DNA of 64,000 nt from Salvator merianae (taxonomy: Eukaryota > Chordata > Lepidosauria > Squamata > Teiidae). The first letter of the stretch is position 1, and each line of letters begins with the position of its first letter. Made by a program: the position numbers and the translations under genes. Shown here piece by piece: positions 35,384 through 47,900 of the stretch. The DNA lies in contig QVOM02000053.1 in the NCBI GenBank assembly GCA_003586115.2, positions 5,995,316-6,059,315 of the forward strand, written 5' to 3'. The notes beneath the pieces are model-generated. The model was not told where the DNA came from. It worked only from the letters and a program-made list of their open reading frames with translations, and did not search any database.

Positions 35384-36194
35384 TCAAAGCAGTCTCCTGT
35401 TGGAATGGGCTCTAGCCAGGACCCTCTCCAACACCATGTCACATGCCTTCTTGAGATCTGTTAAAGTATACTGCTTCTTGAGAGAGTAATGCAATTTATT
35501 TTCTTTTACAGGGAAATATTATCTTCTAATTTAATTGTGCTAAGATTTTGATCTTTTGGGACATTTCAGCTGAGGCATGATAAAGGAGACAGAGGCTGAT
35601 AGACCATTTACAAAATGGTGGTATGAATCTTACATCTTACCTTTTCAAGTCCACGAAAGCAAAAGAATGGAAGGTATTCATAATTACACCTGACTATGAA
35701 GGGCTTCGGATACTATATGAGTTAAATCTATATCCTTCTAAATCACAACTCGGAGATGGTTCACACAGTAAGGCTATTGATCCAGAGAGATAAACTGATG
35801 ACTGCGAGGTAGAAATTCAGTAAAAAATATAGAAGGAGTGAGGAAAATCAATGAAGAATTGAGATTAGAACCTTGAAATTCAAGGAACTGAACAGCCGTG
35901 TCTTCTTATTTAAGTCTTTAAAAAATCCTAATGATAAAAAAAAGACAGAGGGCCTAGTTGAAAATACTAAATTTTCCTTTAAAAGGTTTGAACTTTTTGC
36001 TCATGGCTCAACTCTATTCATGTATGTGGATTCTTATGAGGACTAGAAATAAAACTGCAACCTTGTTGAGAATGATGGGAAATATTTATCATGCTTTCCT
36101 ACAGTTTGTCCTATTATGATTTCTTTGACCATTTTATTAGAAATAGCGCTAGTCCCATTTAACTGAGATATTCAGTTGATTATTTTCACTATTT
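35384..36194. other. AT-rich sequence without recognised features
   Basis: No element recognised. Confidence 0.4.
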
Positions 36195-36540
36195 TCATTT
36201 CATTTCCATTTTATTTGTATATCACCTTTCTAAAAAGAAAATTTGCCCAAGGCAGTTTACAGAAAACAGAAAATATGCAGCGCATAAAAATATTGCAGTA
36301 GAGCATACATTATAAAATCCTGTTTTATACAAAATAATACATTACAGAATAACTTAAAACCTAAAATAAGATAGAACAGATCTGACAAAAGAAGTCGAAT
36401 CCTGCAAAGAAGCACCTCCAACAGGGAAAAAGTGACCCACCAGGAAGGGGTGGCAACCAGAGGGCAAAGAGATCTAAGCTGCCATCACTAAACCACCTTC
36501 AGGAAGATGACACAATTCTCCTTGGGAAGAGCTTCAAGGA
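36195..36540 (-). mobile_element. LINE/SINE 3' tail with upstream part, antisense
   Basis: TTTTATTTGTATATCACCTT followed by GCCCAAGGCAGTTTACAGAA is the antisense of the TGTAAACTGCC...AAGGTGGTATA...AAATAAAA tail seen through squamate genomes. The following AT-rich then GC-richer parts keep the usual order. Class (L2-like LINE or SINE sharing its tail) is uncertain. Confidence 0.5.
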
Positions 36541-36840
36541 ACATTACATAAGCAATATACTTTGGCCATGTTCGCCGAGTGCATTATTGCATTTTCATAA
36601 CCTGTTTTATAACATTAAATGCACTCAAAGGGTGGGGTCACATGCATATATGTGACAGCCCAAAACTAATTGTGTGACATCCCAACACAAAGCAACATCC
36701 CAACACAAAATAAAAATAAGAAAAGCAATCCATGGAGGTTGCTGATTTCAACCCCAGCAATGGAGATAAACTTGTGGTAAAAACAGTGCAGCTGTGAAAA
36801 TACAAACAAGCAAAACAAAACAAAAAATGGCTTCTCTGCA
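36541..36840. other. Short duplication and spacer before the candidate exon
   Basis: ACATCCCAACACAAA occurs twice (36678-36692 and 36696-36710), a small tandem duplication. TCACATGCATATATGTGA at 36638-36655 is a near palindrome. A stop codon TAA at 36778-36780 closes the reading frame upstream of the candidate exon. Confidence 0.6.
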
Positions 36841-36841
36841 G

Positions 36842-37189
36842 CAAGCAACTACAGAGCATGCATGTATGAGGGAAAAGGCTCATCATGCCAATTAATCCAC
36901 ACAACTGGACAGCCAATCACAGCAGGAGAAATTGAAACTCCCTCTCATCCACAAGATGATCAACTCAGTGCCCATTCAGAGGCTTCACAGAATGCTTTGT
37001 TAAGTCAGTGGCAAGATACTGTTACAAGGCTGGAAGTGAACACTACAGCTGCGAAAGACAGTGAGTGCTCTCTTGCAGAGATAGTTAAAAATGTTCAGAC
37101 CACAGCCTCTGAGACATTGGATACAGGCATTATAAAAGAAATCAATTGTGCTGGACATTCAGAACATGCCATGAAGTTCCAACTTTCAA
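36842..37189 (+). CDS. Candidate protein-coding exon, unknown family
   Basis: The frame is open from 36781 to the stop at 37225-37227. A possible acceptor CTTCTCTGCAG ends at 36841 and a good donor CAA/GTAAGG sits at 37189/37190. The span between is 348 bp, a multiple of three, and would be a symmetric phase 1-1 exon of 116 codons. The translation is polar and acidic, rich in S, E, A, T, Q and D, for example ETPSHPQDDQLSAHSEASQ and SECSLAEIVKNVQTTASETL, unlike the K/F/I/C-rich random frames elsewhere in the window. Against it: the acceptor lacks a long pyrimidine tract (A-rich upstream), no flanking exon was seen, and I recognise no family. An ancient retrocopy or chance frame remains possible. 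Confidence 0.22.
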
Positions 37190-37227
37190 GTAAGGATCCT
37201 GGAAGAATAATGGATAGTGGATGCTAA

Positions 37228-37924
37228 ATGATCTGAAATAGTTTCTAATTAGTTGGTGTTCTTCGATTATTCCAGTTCTTAACACCACTTCGAACAATAT
37301 GCAGAAACCTTCATTCCAAACCCTCTAGTAATCCTATTCTTGCATGATGTCCTACTGACCTTTGAATACTTTATATTAAAAGAAGCATTCTATATAGCTC
37401 TTCAGAACAAACCTAGACCTTATGGCCTCCCATACAGAGTTGCTTGACATTAGTCACTGTGTTACTTAATTGGCCCAAACACACACACGCATGGGAGAGA
37501 GATAGAGAAATAGAGAAATAGAGAATCACTATCTTTCTTATGAGATTTTCATTCTGCATTTTTTTTTCCAATTTTGATAATGGCTTCTTTTTTTAAAAAA
37601 AATGCAATATGATCTATGATGCTTTGTGTATTGTGATTCATACATTTAATAAGCGAAATGGAAAAATGAGAAATAAATCACATGGTTAATTAATGTTGCC
37701 AGTAGGGGGCAGGGAAGAACATCATATTTAGAAATATTTTCCTCACAAGAAAAAGCTACAATTTGTTGAAACTGTTGCCCTGTTGTATTAAAAAAAACAA
37801 ATTATCAAAGAATTTTGTATTCCTTTATCTTGTACATCACCTAAACCAAATAGATTTGGATCAGAAAAATAAACATAGAGAAAATAATGTTATGGTAACT
37901 GTCCCAGATACATTTCAGTAGCAT
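37228..37924. other. AT-rich sequence with a GA-rich tract
   Basis: GAGAGAGATAGAGAAATAGA at 37495 starts a short purine-rich repeat of GAGAAATA units to 37527. No gene recognised. Confidence 0.5.
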
Positions 37925-38115
37925 TCCCAGCCTTAGGTCAAACCAGTCTGGTTCACACCTTGAATTGGTTTGACCTTCTTTTATACATAAAAATGCAATT
38001 TAAAAAGCCTTTTAAAAAGATCAAAATGCTAACAAGCTCAAACCAGTTCGAGCTGAACTAAATGGCTTGAATTAGTTCAACTGAATTTGAACCAGTTTGG
38101 AACATCTGTAACTTA
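37925..38115. mobile_element. Family 2 hAT-like MITE, diverged
   Basis: Rich in AACCAGTTTGG, GGTTTGA and TTCAACTGAA motifs in both orientations, as in the other Family 2 copies. Ends are not well preserved (GGAACATCTGTAAC on the right may be the decayed TGCACATCTCTA). Assigned by composition and motif similarity only. Confidence 0.35.
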
Positions 38116-39923
38116 TAGCAAGAAGACACTTCAAAACGTTTGCAAGGATAGGTGAATTAGTCAAACTGTATTTCTAGTTTGCAGCAGAAGAGTCAGTGTT
38201 TCACTGTAACTACAGCAGAGGGATGCAAATTCAAAACAAAGATTTTCACTGCCTCCAAAGTCTGAAGCCAAGCAGCTTCTCCCTCACTTTGCACCTGGAA
38301 CCCTATTTCCTGCTACAAGGCAAGCAAGTGGCCAGGTAATAAAGTAGGAGATTTCCTTTCCCCCAAATTTTCTTGATGAATCTTCTGCACCTTAATCCTT
38401 GTCCCTTGTTTTGTACCTATAACCCTTTTCCACTTCAGGCTTCTTTAAACTCTGAAGAAAGCAACAAAATAGCTGGAAGGACAGTAAGAAATCTATTTCC
38501 CTTGAAGGAAAGGAGCACTTTTTATAAAGGAATTTGAATTCATGAGACTCTGTAGGTAAGGGGTGAGAAAAAAGGAGGCAAAAGTGAGTCATCAGAAGCA
38601 TTGAAGAGAAAAGAGGAAGTCACCAGGATTTAAAGGCATAACTGCCTGTTTTTTCTATGTCCTATCAGATTCTGGGAAACCTAACATTTTGAATTCTCAA
38701 ATTAAAGAAAGGTAGAAGTGAAGGAAGGGTGTTAATTTATAAAAGTAAGACAACAGAGCCTTTGAACTCAGGGAGAAGAAAGTAAATCCTCCAGTGGGCC
38801 ATTTTGTTTTAATGGAATCATGTTCTCTTGGGCTGCTCTGCCATACAGTTGCTGAAAAGCAAGTCTCTTTGAACTAAACTTCTAAGACGATATGTATATA
38901 ACATCGCTGTAATAAATTTATCTGATAATTCAGTGAAGGGACTCAAAATGTTTTATTTCGCTTCAGTTTTAATTAAAACCTTTGCATGTCCTATGTTAAT
39001 GCCTGGTGCTCATTGTTTTCTTCTATTATTTTATGTCAAAGGTTATTATTAAATGTACTATAGCTATTTTTTAATTAATGCCTGATGTTATAACCTTATT
39101 TTTAAGAGACAATGATTGCAAGACCCTAAAGTCATTCAGAGAAGTCCCATTCTTCTTAGCTGATACACAAAAGATGGGTCTAGATGATAGTGTTGTGTCG
39201 AGATTTACTTTGATGAACTGACTACTGCTGAACAAAACAATCATCTATCCTTTCTGCATGATAAGTCTCTTTTAGAAAGCAGTTCCAGAATCCTTTCGTA
39301 ATAGGTTTTTAGATGGTTTCCTCAAACCCCAGGGAAGTCTATTTTATTGTCTTTCTATTGACTCAATTATCTGAACCTCATGCTCTTTAATTATCAAAAA
39401 AAAAAGGAAAACATTCCATAGCTCAGTTATATACTTCTCCTGGTAAACAAAGAAGGAGAACATGCATGCAAACGCAGCCAAAATCAGCAAGTAATCTGAA
39501 TTTCAAACAAGTGTACTTAAAACCTTTGCCTGCTGAGCTTCGAATACCACCAGTGATATTAGAAATTCTAATTCCAGGAAAAGAGCTCATTCAAAAAGAA
39601 CTTCACTCAGAAAGTCTATCATAAAAGCCTGCATTAGGGCAATGTTTTGGTTACGCCATCCACATTTATTTGTCTCCCAAAATACAAGCTTTTGAGTTGT
39701 TAAGAATACTTAAATAGGCTAGGATTTTTGTATGTGTGTTTTAATTACATGTTATGGGGAGATAAAGACACACTAATTGTTCCATGATACTAAAAATATA
39801 TTTTTGAACACCAATGCTAATAAATAAATGCAACGCCCCTTGCAATTAAAATCATCTCAGATACACATCAATCTTTATATAATGTTTTTACTAGCACATA
39901 CAACTATCCAACTGAACTGTTTG
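38116..39923. other. AT-rich sequence without recognised features
   Basis: No transposon end or coding signature recognised; poly-A run of 12 near 39396. Confidence 0.45.
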
Positions 39924-40030
39924 TTTGTCTGTTCATTTGTTTTACCATATTCCTAAGCTGAAAGAAATCCCAGAGTGGCTTGCAGAGTGCAATAATATAA
40001 CTGTCCTTTTGCTGAATCAACAACCCAAAA
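39924..40030 (-). mobile_element. LINE/SINE 3' tail fragment, antisense
   Basis: CATTTGTTTTACCATATTCC followed by GAAATCCCAGAGTGGCTTGC resembles the antisense tail (TTTATTTA...CCCAAAGCGGCTTAC). Confidence 0.4.
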
Positions 40031-40220
40031 CACATGGCACAAAAGGAAAGAAAATGATGACATTGTAGCTTACTATGAGCTGTGTGCTGGGGATACTAGT
40101 TTTAATGGGGATTAGTGTACCCAGGCAACAGGTGCTTGCAGGGATCAAATTGTTTAGGCTGTAAAAAATAAATTGTCTAGATAACTGCGAACAATCATAT
40201 AAAAATACGCTTGGACAAAG

Positions 40221-40266
<46 letters not shown>

Positions 40267-40277
40267 TAGATATAGAC
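40221..40277. repeat. (GATA)n microsatellite
   Basis: About 11 TAGA units then GATATAGATATAGA. The minus-strand YLSIYLSIYLS frame is a shadow. Confidence 0.95.
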
Positions 40278-40290
40278 AATATAATATAAC

Positions 40291-40648
40291 CTTGGCAGAG
40301 TCCTGCCTCTTGGTGGCACAGCACTCTAGGGTCTTGGAATATAGGTCATATCACCACTCGTTAGGCACCAACTACATGTTAAAAATCAAACTCTGATCAG
40401 CTGGGAGTGGGTCGGGCTGTCTTTTGTGGTGACACCTAACTCTTCCTTCAAACAAGGTTCCATTTCCGTTACCCGAGAGTAACTGTTCTCTTGTTCCCTA
40501 TGAGTGCTGACCTATTACACAGAATTCTGGGTCATGTACAGATTTCTTTGTCATCTGTAAGGTGCTTCATTATTCATAATGTTCAGTTCTCTGATCTGGG
40601 GGGACAGGGGTGGTTCCTTGGCAGACCCTTGCCTCTAGTGGCACAGCA
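40291..40648. repeat. Direct repeat pair around a unique spacer
   Basis: CTTGGCAGAGTCCTGCCTCT at 40291 and CTTGGCAGACCCTTGCCTCT at 40617, each followed by GTGGCACAGCA, align at roughly 28 of 33 positions, 326 bp apart. This may be the ends of one element or two copies of a short repeat; it is not assigned to a known family. Confidence 0.55.
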
Positions 40649-43600
40649 GTATAATACTTCATGTCCGGGAAAGAGGCTGTATCAAATTACAGAATGTGAA
40701 TTTGAAAGGAAATGAAGGAATTTTATTGCTTTTTTAACCTTTTTTTTTAATGGGAATCACTGAACCAACCATATGGTAGCAGTTTTACACAATTACCTCA
40801 GAACAGATTTTTGATACAGTATCCAACTGTTTAATCAGCAGCATATGAACATTTAGCAGAAATAAGAAGCCGTCCTGCAGTCTTTAATCTTTTTTAACCA
40901 ACAAAGTTATAGAAACAAAACAATTTAGTGGAGGTAAATTAGCTAAATATGCATTTCTAGCAAACAATAGTGACGTCAAAAGTGGGCAGTTATATTAGGA
41001 TTGTTTTGATTGCTTCCTCAGATCAAGTTCTATTACTGGAAGCAGTTTCTTGAAATGTACTGTTGCCAAGATTGCTGAGACATTTTTTATTTCCAAAGCA
41101 AAAAGCAAGATGGCATCTCCACTATTCCACATATAGGAGTTTACTAACCTGGTGTCTGAACTCATATTTCACCACTGGTGATAGGATACTAGTCTAAACC
41201 ATCCCAGGAAATGGGCCCTGAGAAGTAGTTTTCCCCTTCAGAACAACAACAACAAAAGTAGGAGGTCCAGGACAAACAGTCAAGATGTCCACTGCCACTA
41301 GATTTGCAGTATCCAGTGTACAATACATCTTACTCTGCCTAATGATTGAGACAACCTTAGCAATGACTTCCAGAAAACAAGAACAGAAGAAAACTCTAGT
41401 GATTTCAAGTAGAATCTAGTTTTCATAATGTCAAAGGATGCCTGTAGAAAGACCACAGAGAGGACAGAAGTGATGAGCCCTGTTGCACTTTTCAGAAGGA
41501 TGATCTATACTGGAGAAAACACACAATCATTATGACTAGCAACTACGATAGTTCCTCCAGCAGCTTCTGTAATTCTTTGATGAAACTATTTGGGTCAATG
41601 ATCATCATTACTTTTTTTATAGTAGTGAATTTCATAACTCATGTGTGTAGAGCAAAAAACAAAAACAAAAAAAAAACCCTTTTCACTGCCAAATACTTCC
41701 TTTTGTGCATATAATGACTAATGTAAAGCAATAGTAATTCATGGATCAGGACTTGTTTGGGTGGTCTGCTATGGATGCAGATTGGTAGGATCAAAACAAG
41801 GCTTCCAACCAAAGCCTTATCTCTTTTCTTCCTCACCCAATTCAGTTCTGATCTGTAAGATCTTCAGTTACTTCACTGCTATGGACTGCTACTACATATT
41901 GCTTCCAAGACAACATAAGCCCAGTGCCTTTGATAAAAGTTAACAGTTATGATGCCATTCCACTAGGAATTGCTTTCTAGCAAAACTACATTTAAATTGG
42001 TAGATCCAGATACAAGTAGAGTAAAACAAGCCATTTTCATTATATAAATTGACACATTTTTGAGGTCATTTCACTCCCTCTTCAGAAACTTGTTCAATAA
42101 TAAGTTCCCATCACTTAATCAACATTGCATTTAGTCCCGTAATATATTGTAACATTGAGTATAGCTGTAGTTAATTGCTAATCCATATTCATTGAACAGA
42201 ACAAATGAGGGTAGCAGAAGTAGATGTCTCATGTTCTGTCTTATCAAAGGTGTGAACTTATGGGTCCTTCCTATTTTCCTCTGCTTTTGAGCTCATATGT
42301 TTATATGTTATCTATCAGTTTATGAAACCTTTTAGAAATGATAGCAAAATTTTGAAGAGCAAGATCAAAAGGCAAAGTTTTCAAAGGAGCAGTTAAATCA
42401 TATTTGATAACAGAGATGCTAACAAGTTACCCATTCTGAATGCCATAATTGTTTACTTCATGAATATTGTGATCCCTATGGTTGCTATGTAAAAGCAAAC
42501 TAATTGAAAAGTTATTTTTAATTTTCCTTGGCTTGATGGCCTAATCCTTACTATTCCCTAAGGACATGTGACAGTTCAACAATCCTGTGTAAGACAACCT
42601 TGAAAATCTTTCTACTGCTATCAGCATAGTATGTATGCTTTGTGTAACCAAAAATACTGCATCTCATATCTTGGTCCATAGGACAAGTTACTTTGCAGAA
42701 GATTATTCCAATTTTACATGCAAAATGGAGATGTTTCATTTCCCTCCTGCATTTTAACAAACATTAAACGTGCTGGGCTTGGCAGAAAGCCAAAGATAAT
42801 TTCTCCTTTGATCTTAGCTGCATGAGATTTTTATTTTTTTTCTGTTGCATTGGCCAATCTCAGTTTTTTGAGGAATCTCTCCCTTCATGATGCAGTAGAG
42901 TAAAAATATCCCTACTAGATCATCACTTGCACTGTCTTCCTTTTTCCAAACTCAAACTATTTTTCTTTTATTTATTTATTTGCACTTATATTTTTCATAT
43001 GCTGGAGGACGTGGCTTAGAGACTGGGACAGTAGGTTAATGACATGATTGAATGTCTCAGTTTTATCTGACTAAACCTTTGCACATAATTCAGATAAACA
43101 CATTTAGACAGAAAAACTTAACATGGTCACAAGGACTCTATATAACACCCCAGAAAGGTAAGAATCACTCATTTTCCCTTTTCTTTTCCTTGTCTTCTGT
43201 TTTACATCATCTTGTCACAGTAAAATTAGAATTAGGAGGCAAAAATAGAAACCTCACTGGAAACATGTGTTCTTCATCCTTTAAAATAATCCTGCGTATA
43301 TTTCTCTCCAACTTTGACTGAGCATCTGATAGCTACAATTTTCCACTGCAGGAACATTGCTGGTCATATGCATATTGTTTTGGTTCTTAGAAAGTTTATG
43401 TATTTAACATGTAACATAATATCTGGTTGATCTGATGTCAAGATGATGTGGTATGAGAGGTATAATAGGGCTTACAAACCAACAATGGAGATAAAAAAAA
43501 AAAGGAGAAGTGAAGTCAAGAGTAGCAGAAAATATTACAAACATGTTTCTAGGTTAGAGATTGTTAACCCTAGTTTATCCTCTAACCCTATACTTTACAA

Positions 43601-44506
43601 CAACTTGATTGATGGGCCCTATTAGCTACACTTTCTACATCAATAAACTGTTCTAGTTAAATTCTCCACAACTGGACTGGAACAAGGATATAGCCATCAC
43701 AGTCTGTAAAAAGAGCAAGATTTCTGAACCTGACAACTAAAAAAAAAAAATTCTTTTTTGTCTTTAATTAGCAAAATGTAAAATTAAATTGAATTTAAAA
43801 ACAAAACAAAACAAAAAACTATTCATGTCCAGACATCCTTTAGGGAAGATTGTTCTAATGTGTTCACTGTGCAATGATGACCCCAGCTCTACTTTTGTGT
43901 TCCAACTTGAGCTTCAGATCTTCAGTTTTCTCAGCCTGATTGAACCTGTGCTCTCATGGAAAGCTAGGGAGGCTTTAGAATGTGACTGACTATATTTTCC
44001 TTCTGTGATAATTCCAAAACATTGAAAATAGGGAGATGAATGTCTCTGCTGGATCAGGCTGCCTTTGACACCACAGCCTCAGTGAGGAACTTAATCTAAG
44101 GAAATTACTGCAAGAGTGTTTGTTTTGCATTACTAACATTGGTTACATTCAATCCTATATGTATGGGATCCATTATCTATCCACCTGTGATGAAACCAAA
44201 CTCATCCTCAGATGTGACTATGGATAGAATGGGACTATTGCTGTGCTTGGTGGCAGAGTGAAGTGAGCTGCTGTCTTCATGACCTGCTCTCCATGAGCCT
44301 CAGTCATAATTGTTAATCCCAATAAGGAGCCCCTATAACCAGCTTCTAGGCCTTGCACACATACATTTATTGCATTTTGGCACCCATTTATTAAAATTCA
44401 GTAAACTCTGATCCAGTTCTAACCTAAAGAACAAACCAAATGCTTATAAATTTGGGCAGCTTAACTCTATAACATGTAATTACCTGGCAAAAGAAGAAAA
44501 GCATAA
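40649..44506. other. Long AT-rich stretch without recognised features
   Basis: Contains short homopolymers (A-runs at 41662 and 43492; a T-run and A-run at 43739) and (TTTA)n at 42967-42981. No transposon with definable ends and no coding signature. 41500-42500 is repeat-free. Confidence 0.4.
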
Positions 44507-44514
44507 GGGCAATG

Positions 44515-44696
44515 CAGAGATGTGGTGACCTGGTTCAGGTTCAGACTTATTTGAATCAAACAGAAGTGATCCGAAAGGTTTGAGTTTGAACTGAGCACCC
44601 TGCCTGTTCAAAAACAGAATTCAGATTCAAACTGAATGAAGGGCTGTTAGGTTTGATTTGAACCAAACAACGGATTTTAGTTTCTGTGCAACTCTA
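44515..44696. mobile_element. Family 2 hAT MITE with partial target duplication
   Basis: Ends CAGAGATGTGGTG and TAGAGTTGCACAG (reverse strand) bound a 182-bp element. Flanking 8-mers are GGGCAATG (44507-44514) and TAGCAATG (44697-44704), matching at 6 of 8. Interior has TTTGAATCAAAC and GTTTGAACTGA arms as in 24440-24659. Confidence 0.7.
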
Positions 44697-44704
44697 TAGC
44701 AATG

Positions 44705-45632
44705 TTGTGTATTGTAATTTCTGTATGTTTCCTCCTCCTTGGTTTCATATGAGGAAACTAATTTGGTTAAATGAAAGGTAAATTCATAGCTTATGCAAAA
44801 GTTTAGTAACATTTGAGGTGAAAGTCTGCTTTCTCTGGTGTAGCCCATCAGCTGTCATCTCTTACATTTTGTTCTACAGCTTGCCAAAAATAAACTGTTT
44901 CCCCTGTGTCCTCCCTAGCATCTAAAAAAGATTCAGTCAATGGTTTTCATCCAGGTGGTAGGCCGCCTGATAAATATGGGTTCTTCTCACATGATTACCG
45001 ATGCAACCCTCTCCCCCCCCCCCCCCCACTGAGAAGAAAAGTTGGCCTGCTTTACAAATGAAAATTGTCTGGATGCAGCCCAGCTCTCCATGGAGGTCAC
45101 ACAGACTGTATTAGCATTTTTTATCTGAGAGAGAGAGAGAAAAAAATTACTTTCTGTGAACCAGAAAGCACCTGGTTTAAAATTCATGTTTGTCATTTAT
45201 AAAATCAGTCAGTATATTCAGGAAGCCTGCTTTTGCCCAGGCTAAGTACATTCACCTGCAGGTTGGGGAGCATTTAGTGATCTGATCTGTAGGTGTTACA
45301 ATGAAAAAAAATTACAGCGCTCCTAAACTTCTCTGGAAGCACTGTGTGCAATTTATTTTTTACGCTTGTACTAGGCTGGATCTACTACAAGCACCCAGAA
45401 TTGCCTTGAGACGCAGTAAGAAAACAGAGTAATCCCTCATTTACTTTCATAGTTCCTGTTCCAGATATCTGGGGTGCAGGTGAGGCTTTTTGTTCTTTCT
45501 ATATGTGTCAGTGGCTTCCATTCCCAGAGCAGCCCCTATCTTGGCAGGTCATTAGCCACAAGAAAATGAAGTTGGCACAGCAGGAATGCTGTAATTTCCA
45601 ACATTCATTCTCCTGGGAGCATTTGCACACTA
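44705..45632. other. Sequence with a poly-C run
   Basis: Fifteen C residues at 45013-45027 and GA-rich 45128-45143. No gene recognised. Confidence 0.5.
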
Positions 45633-45740
45633 GGGATGTGCAAAAAATTGCCTCCCTCTTTCAACATATATCAAGGATTATCAATATTTTCTTTGACACA
45701 GAAATGCGTCAGAAATTAAAACTTTGTGGAGAAATGGAAG
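45633..45740 (+). mobile_element. Family 2 hAT-like end, partial
   Basis: TAGGGATGTGCAAAAAATTG at 45633 is a good left end; the right end is missing. Confidence 0.4.
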
Positions 45741-45843
45741 GTTCCAGCAAGTAGTGCTAAAAGCAAGTGCTGCTATACCGAGAAGCCAAAAGTATTTAGC
45801 TGCCCCAAGCAGTTCACATTAGTTCAAGGTGCCAAGTGTTCTT

Positions 45844-46027
45844 GGCCAGTTTTGCACTTACAACGCTAGCACAGACTAGTCTGTGCCAGCGCATTTACTC
45901 TACCACACAGCTTGGACACTGTCTGTACTGTGTGGCCGAAAACTGGACCTAAAGCCAGCTACTGGCATGATGAGCAGATCACACCCAAGATGGATGCCAC
46001 AGCAAAGGTAAGTGTAAATGGTCTCCT
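45844..46027. mobile_element. Short Family 1 MITE
   Basis: Left end GGCCAGTTTTGCACTTAC and right end (reverse strand) GACCATTTACACTTACC bound 184 bp. Interior includes CTAGCACAGACTAGTCTGTG, a local palindrome. Both termini carry GTAAGT (minus strand 45856-45861, plus strand 46008-46013). The 76-codon frame 45912-46142 runs out of it and is not supported. Confidence 0.65.
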
Positions 46028-47084
46028 ACTTGAAGCTCACTATGAGCTCCTGGTAAGGTTCCAGACTACAATTTTCTGTTCCAGTGGTAGATGTGATCAG
46101 GAGTATACCACTTCTGGTCACTTTGGTCATCTTGTGGCGTGAACGGACTTGACTGGCAAGCATCCTAGATGCAACAAACCTAGTTATATTGCTGTACCAT
46201 CAAGGTTAATTAAAATCATTTTTAAAAAATGATGTGCTTGCTGTGCTACTGAGCCAACCAATCTCAAAAGCTCCCTAAGCTATCTCTAGATCATCCTGTC
46301 TGTAAAATGGGATTCTGCATTTTTTATTACTTTGTAATATTATATGCTAATGGTCAAATAAATGTGAAAGGGTAATCAAAAGTAATGAAGGATAGAACTG
46401 CAAATTCAGGGTCCAAAGGTGCTACTAGGTGCAGTAGAAAAGCTATGCAGACAGACAGCGATACTTTCCTTTTAGCATTAATTTGTTTAGACAAAACCAA
46501 GCCTGGAAGATATAGGGCTTTAGCTTCCTTCTTTATAGCATTCACATTAACTGCATGTGCTGTTTCAATAACCTATAAACATATCATTTTACCTCATAGT
46601 CAATAGTATTTCAGAGTGTTCTTCAAATATTCATGAGCACACATTTGCTATTTAAAAACAAGGGGAAAAAAATGAGCCATATTAATATTTGTGTCATCAA
46701 TAAGGAATAGGTCATCAATTATCTCTTCCCTGTAGAAGAAAATATATGAACAAATATCTAGTACAACTGAACTCAAATTATAAATGTTTCCTTGCTATTA
46801 AATTTTCTCATGTAAGCTACCCTTGAATCAAATCTAACCTATTATTTTATCTGCATCTCCAGCAGAGATGGTTAGGTGTGCAAAAGGGGCAAAGGGGGCA
46901 GCAAAGTCGACCTGGTGACAGTGCTGATGCTAGGAAGGGATCAGATCCTGCACTGATCCTCATTCACATGTGGCAGACAGGCCCCTGGAACCCCTCCCCC
47001 CAATGGGCAGGAACAATGACCTGTGCAGAAAGGGTCTGGGAGGGGGGGACCAAATCATAATGTAATTTGAAGGATGACTTTGTT
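46028..47084. other. AT-rich sequence; possible MITE end near 47040
   Basis: GACCTGTGCAGAAAGGGTCT near 47020-47039 resembles an inverted Family 1 end; no partner found. The surrounding 46868-47050 is GC-rich. Confidence 0.3.
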
Positions 47085-47900
47085 TTATTTATCTTATTTA
47101 ATAATTTACATCCTGTCTTTCCCTGCAAAGTTCCGTGGTAGGTTACAACAATAAAAAACACACACATAAACTATAGATAATATTCTTGCAATATATTTAA
47201 AATGTAACCCTCCCTCCCTCCCAGGCAGAACAACCCTCAGAGTAAGCTAAACATCCAGGACGTGGGTGAAGAGGTATGTTTTAACCAGGCACTAGAAACC
47301 ATATAATGTGGTTGCCTGGCAAACTTCTAGAGGGAGATTGTTCTAAATTCTGGAGGTCACCACAGAAAAGTCACCCTTGCATGTCCCTGCCTCTTACACC
47401 TCTGGGAGAGAAGGAACTACAAGAAGGTCCTCACTTTGTGATCTTAAGCAGGTCTACATGGGAGACGGCGCTCCTTCAGATAAATTGGCCCTTATATGTT
47501 AGCATCAATGCCTTGAATTGGGCTCAGTAGCAAATTGGCAACTAACGCAGAATTTTCAGGATCAGTGTGATGTGCTTTCAGTCAGAGACTCCCATTGGCA
47601 GTCAAACTGTTGCATTCTTCACCACTTCCAGCTTGCAGGCCATTTTCAAGGGTGGTTGTCCCATGAAGAGTGAGTGCACTTCAGTAATCTAATCTGGAGA
47701 TTACCAGAGCATGGATCACCATGTCTAAGTTATCCCTATTCAAGAATGGACAAAGCTGATGAACCAGTTGGAGTTCACACTCCACATGGATCTCAAGTGA
47801 CAGTGATGAATCAAGGAGCAAACCCAGGTCATGCACCTGTTATTTCTGGGTCAAAACAACCCCATTGGGTGCCTCTTAACTTCCTGGAATCAAATATTTT
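47085..47900 (-). mobile_element. L2-like LINE 3' part, antisense
   Basis: It begins with the inverted tail TTTATTTATCTTATTTAATA and TCCTGTCTTTCCCTGCAAAG. The order that follows is standard for a common squamate LINE: GAAGAGGTATGTTTTAACCA, TGCCTTGAATTGGGCTCAGT, TCTAATCTGGAGATTACCAG and AGCATGGATCACC. The downstream end resembles the start of the copy at 50540. CR1/L2-group membership is inferred from the coding part preserved at 50540-51050. Decayed, no intact frame. Confidence 0.65.

Noticed and set aside
45912..46142. 76-codon frame followed by a perfect-looking splice donor at 46008
   Set aside because: The donor is the terminal repeat of a MITE and the frame crosses the element border.
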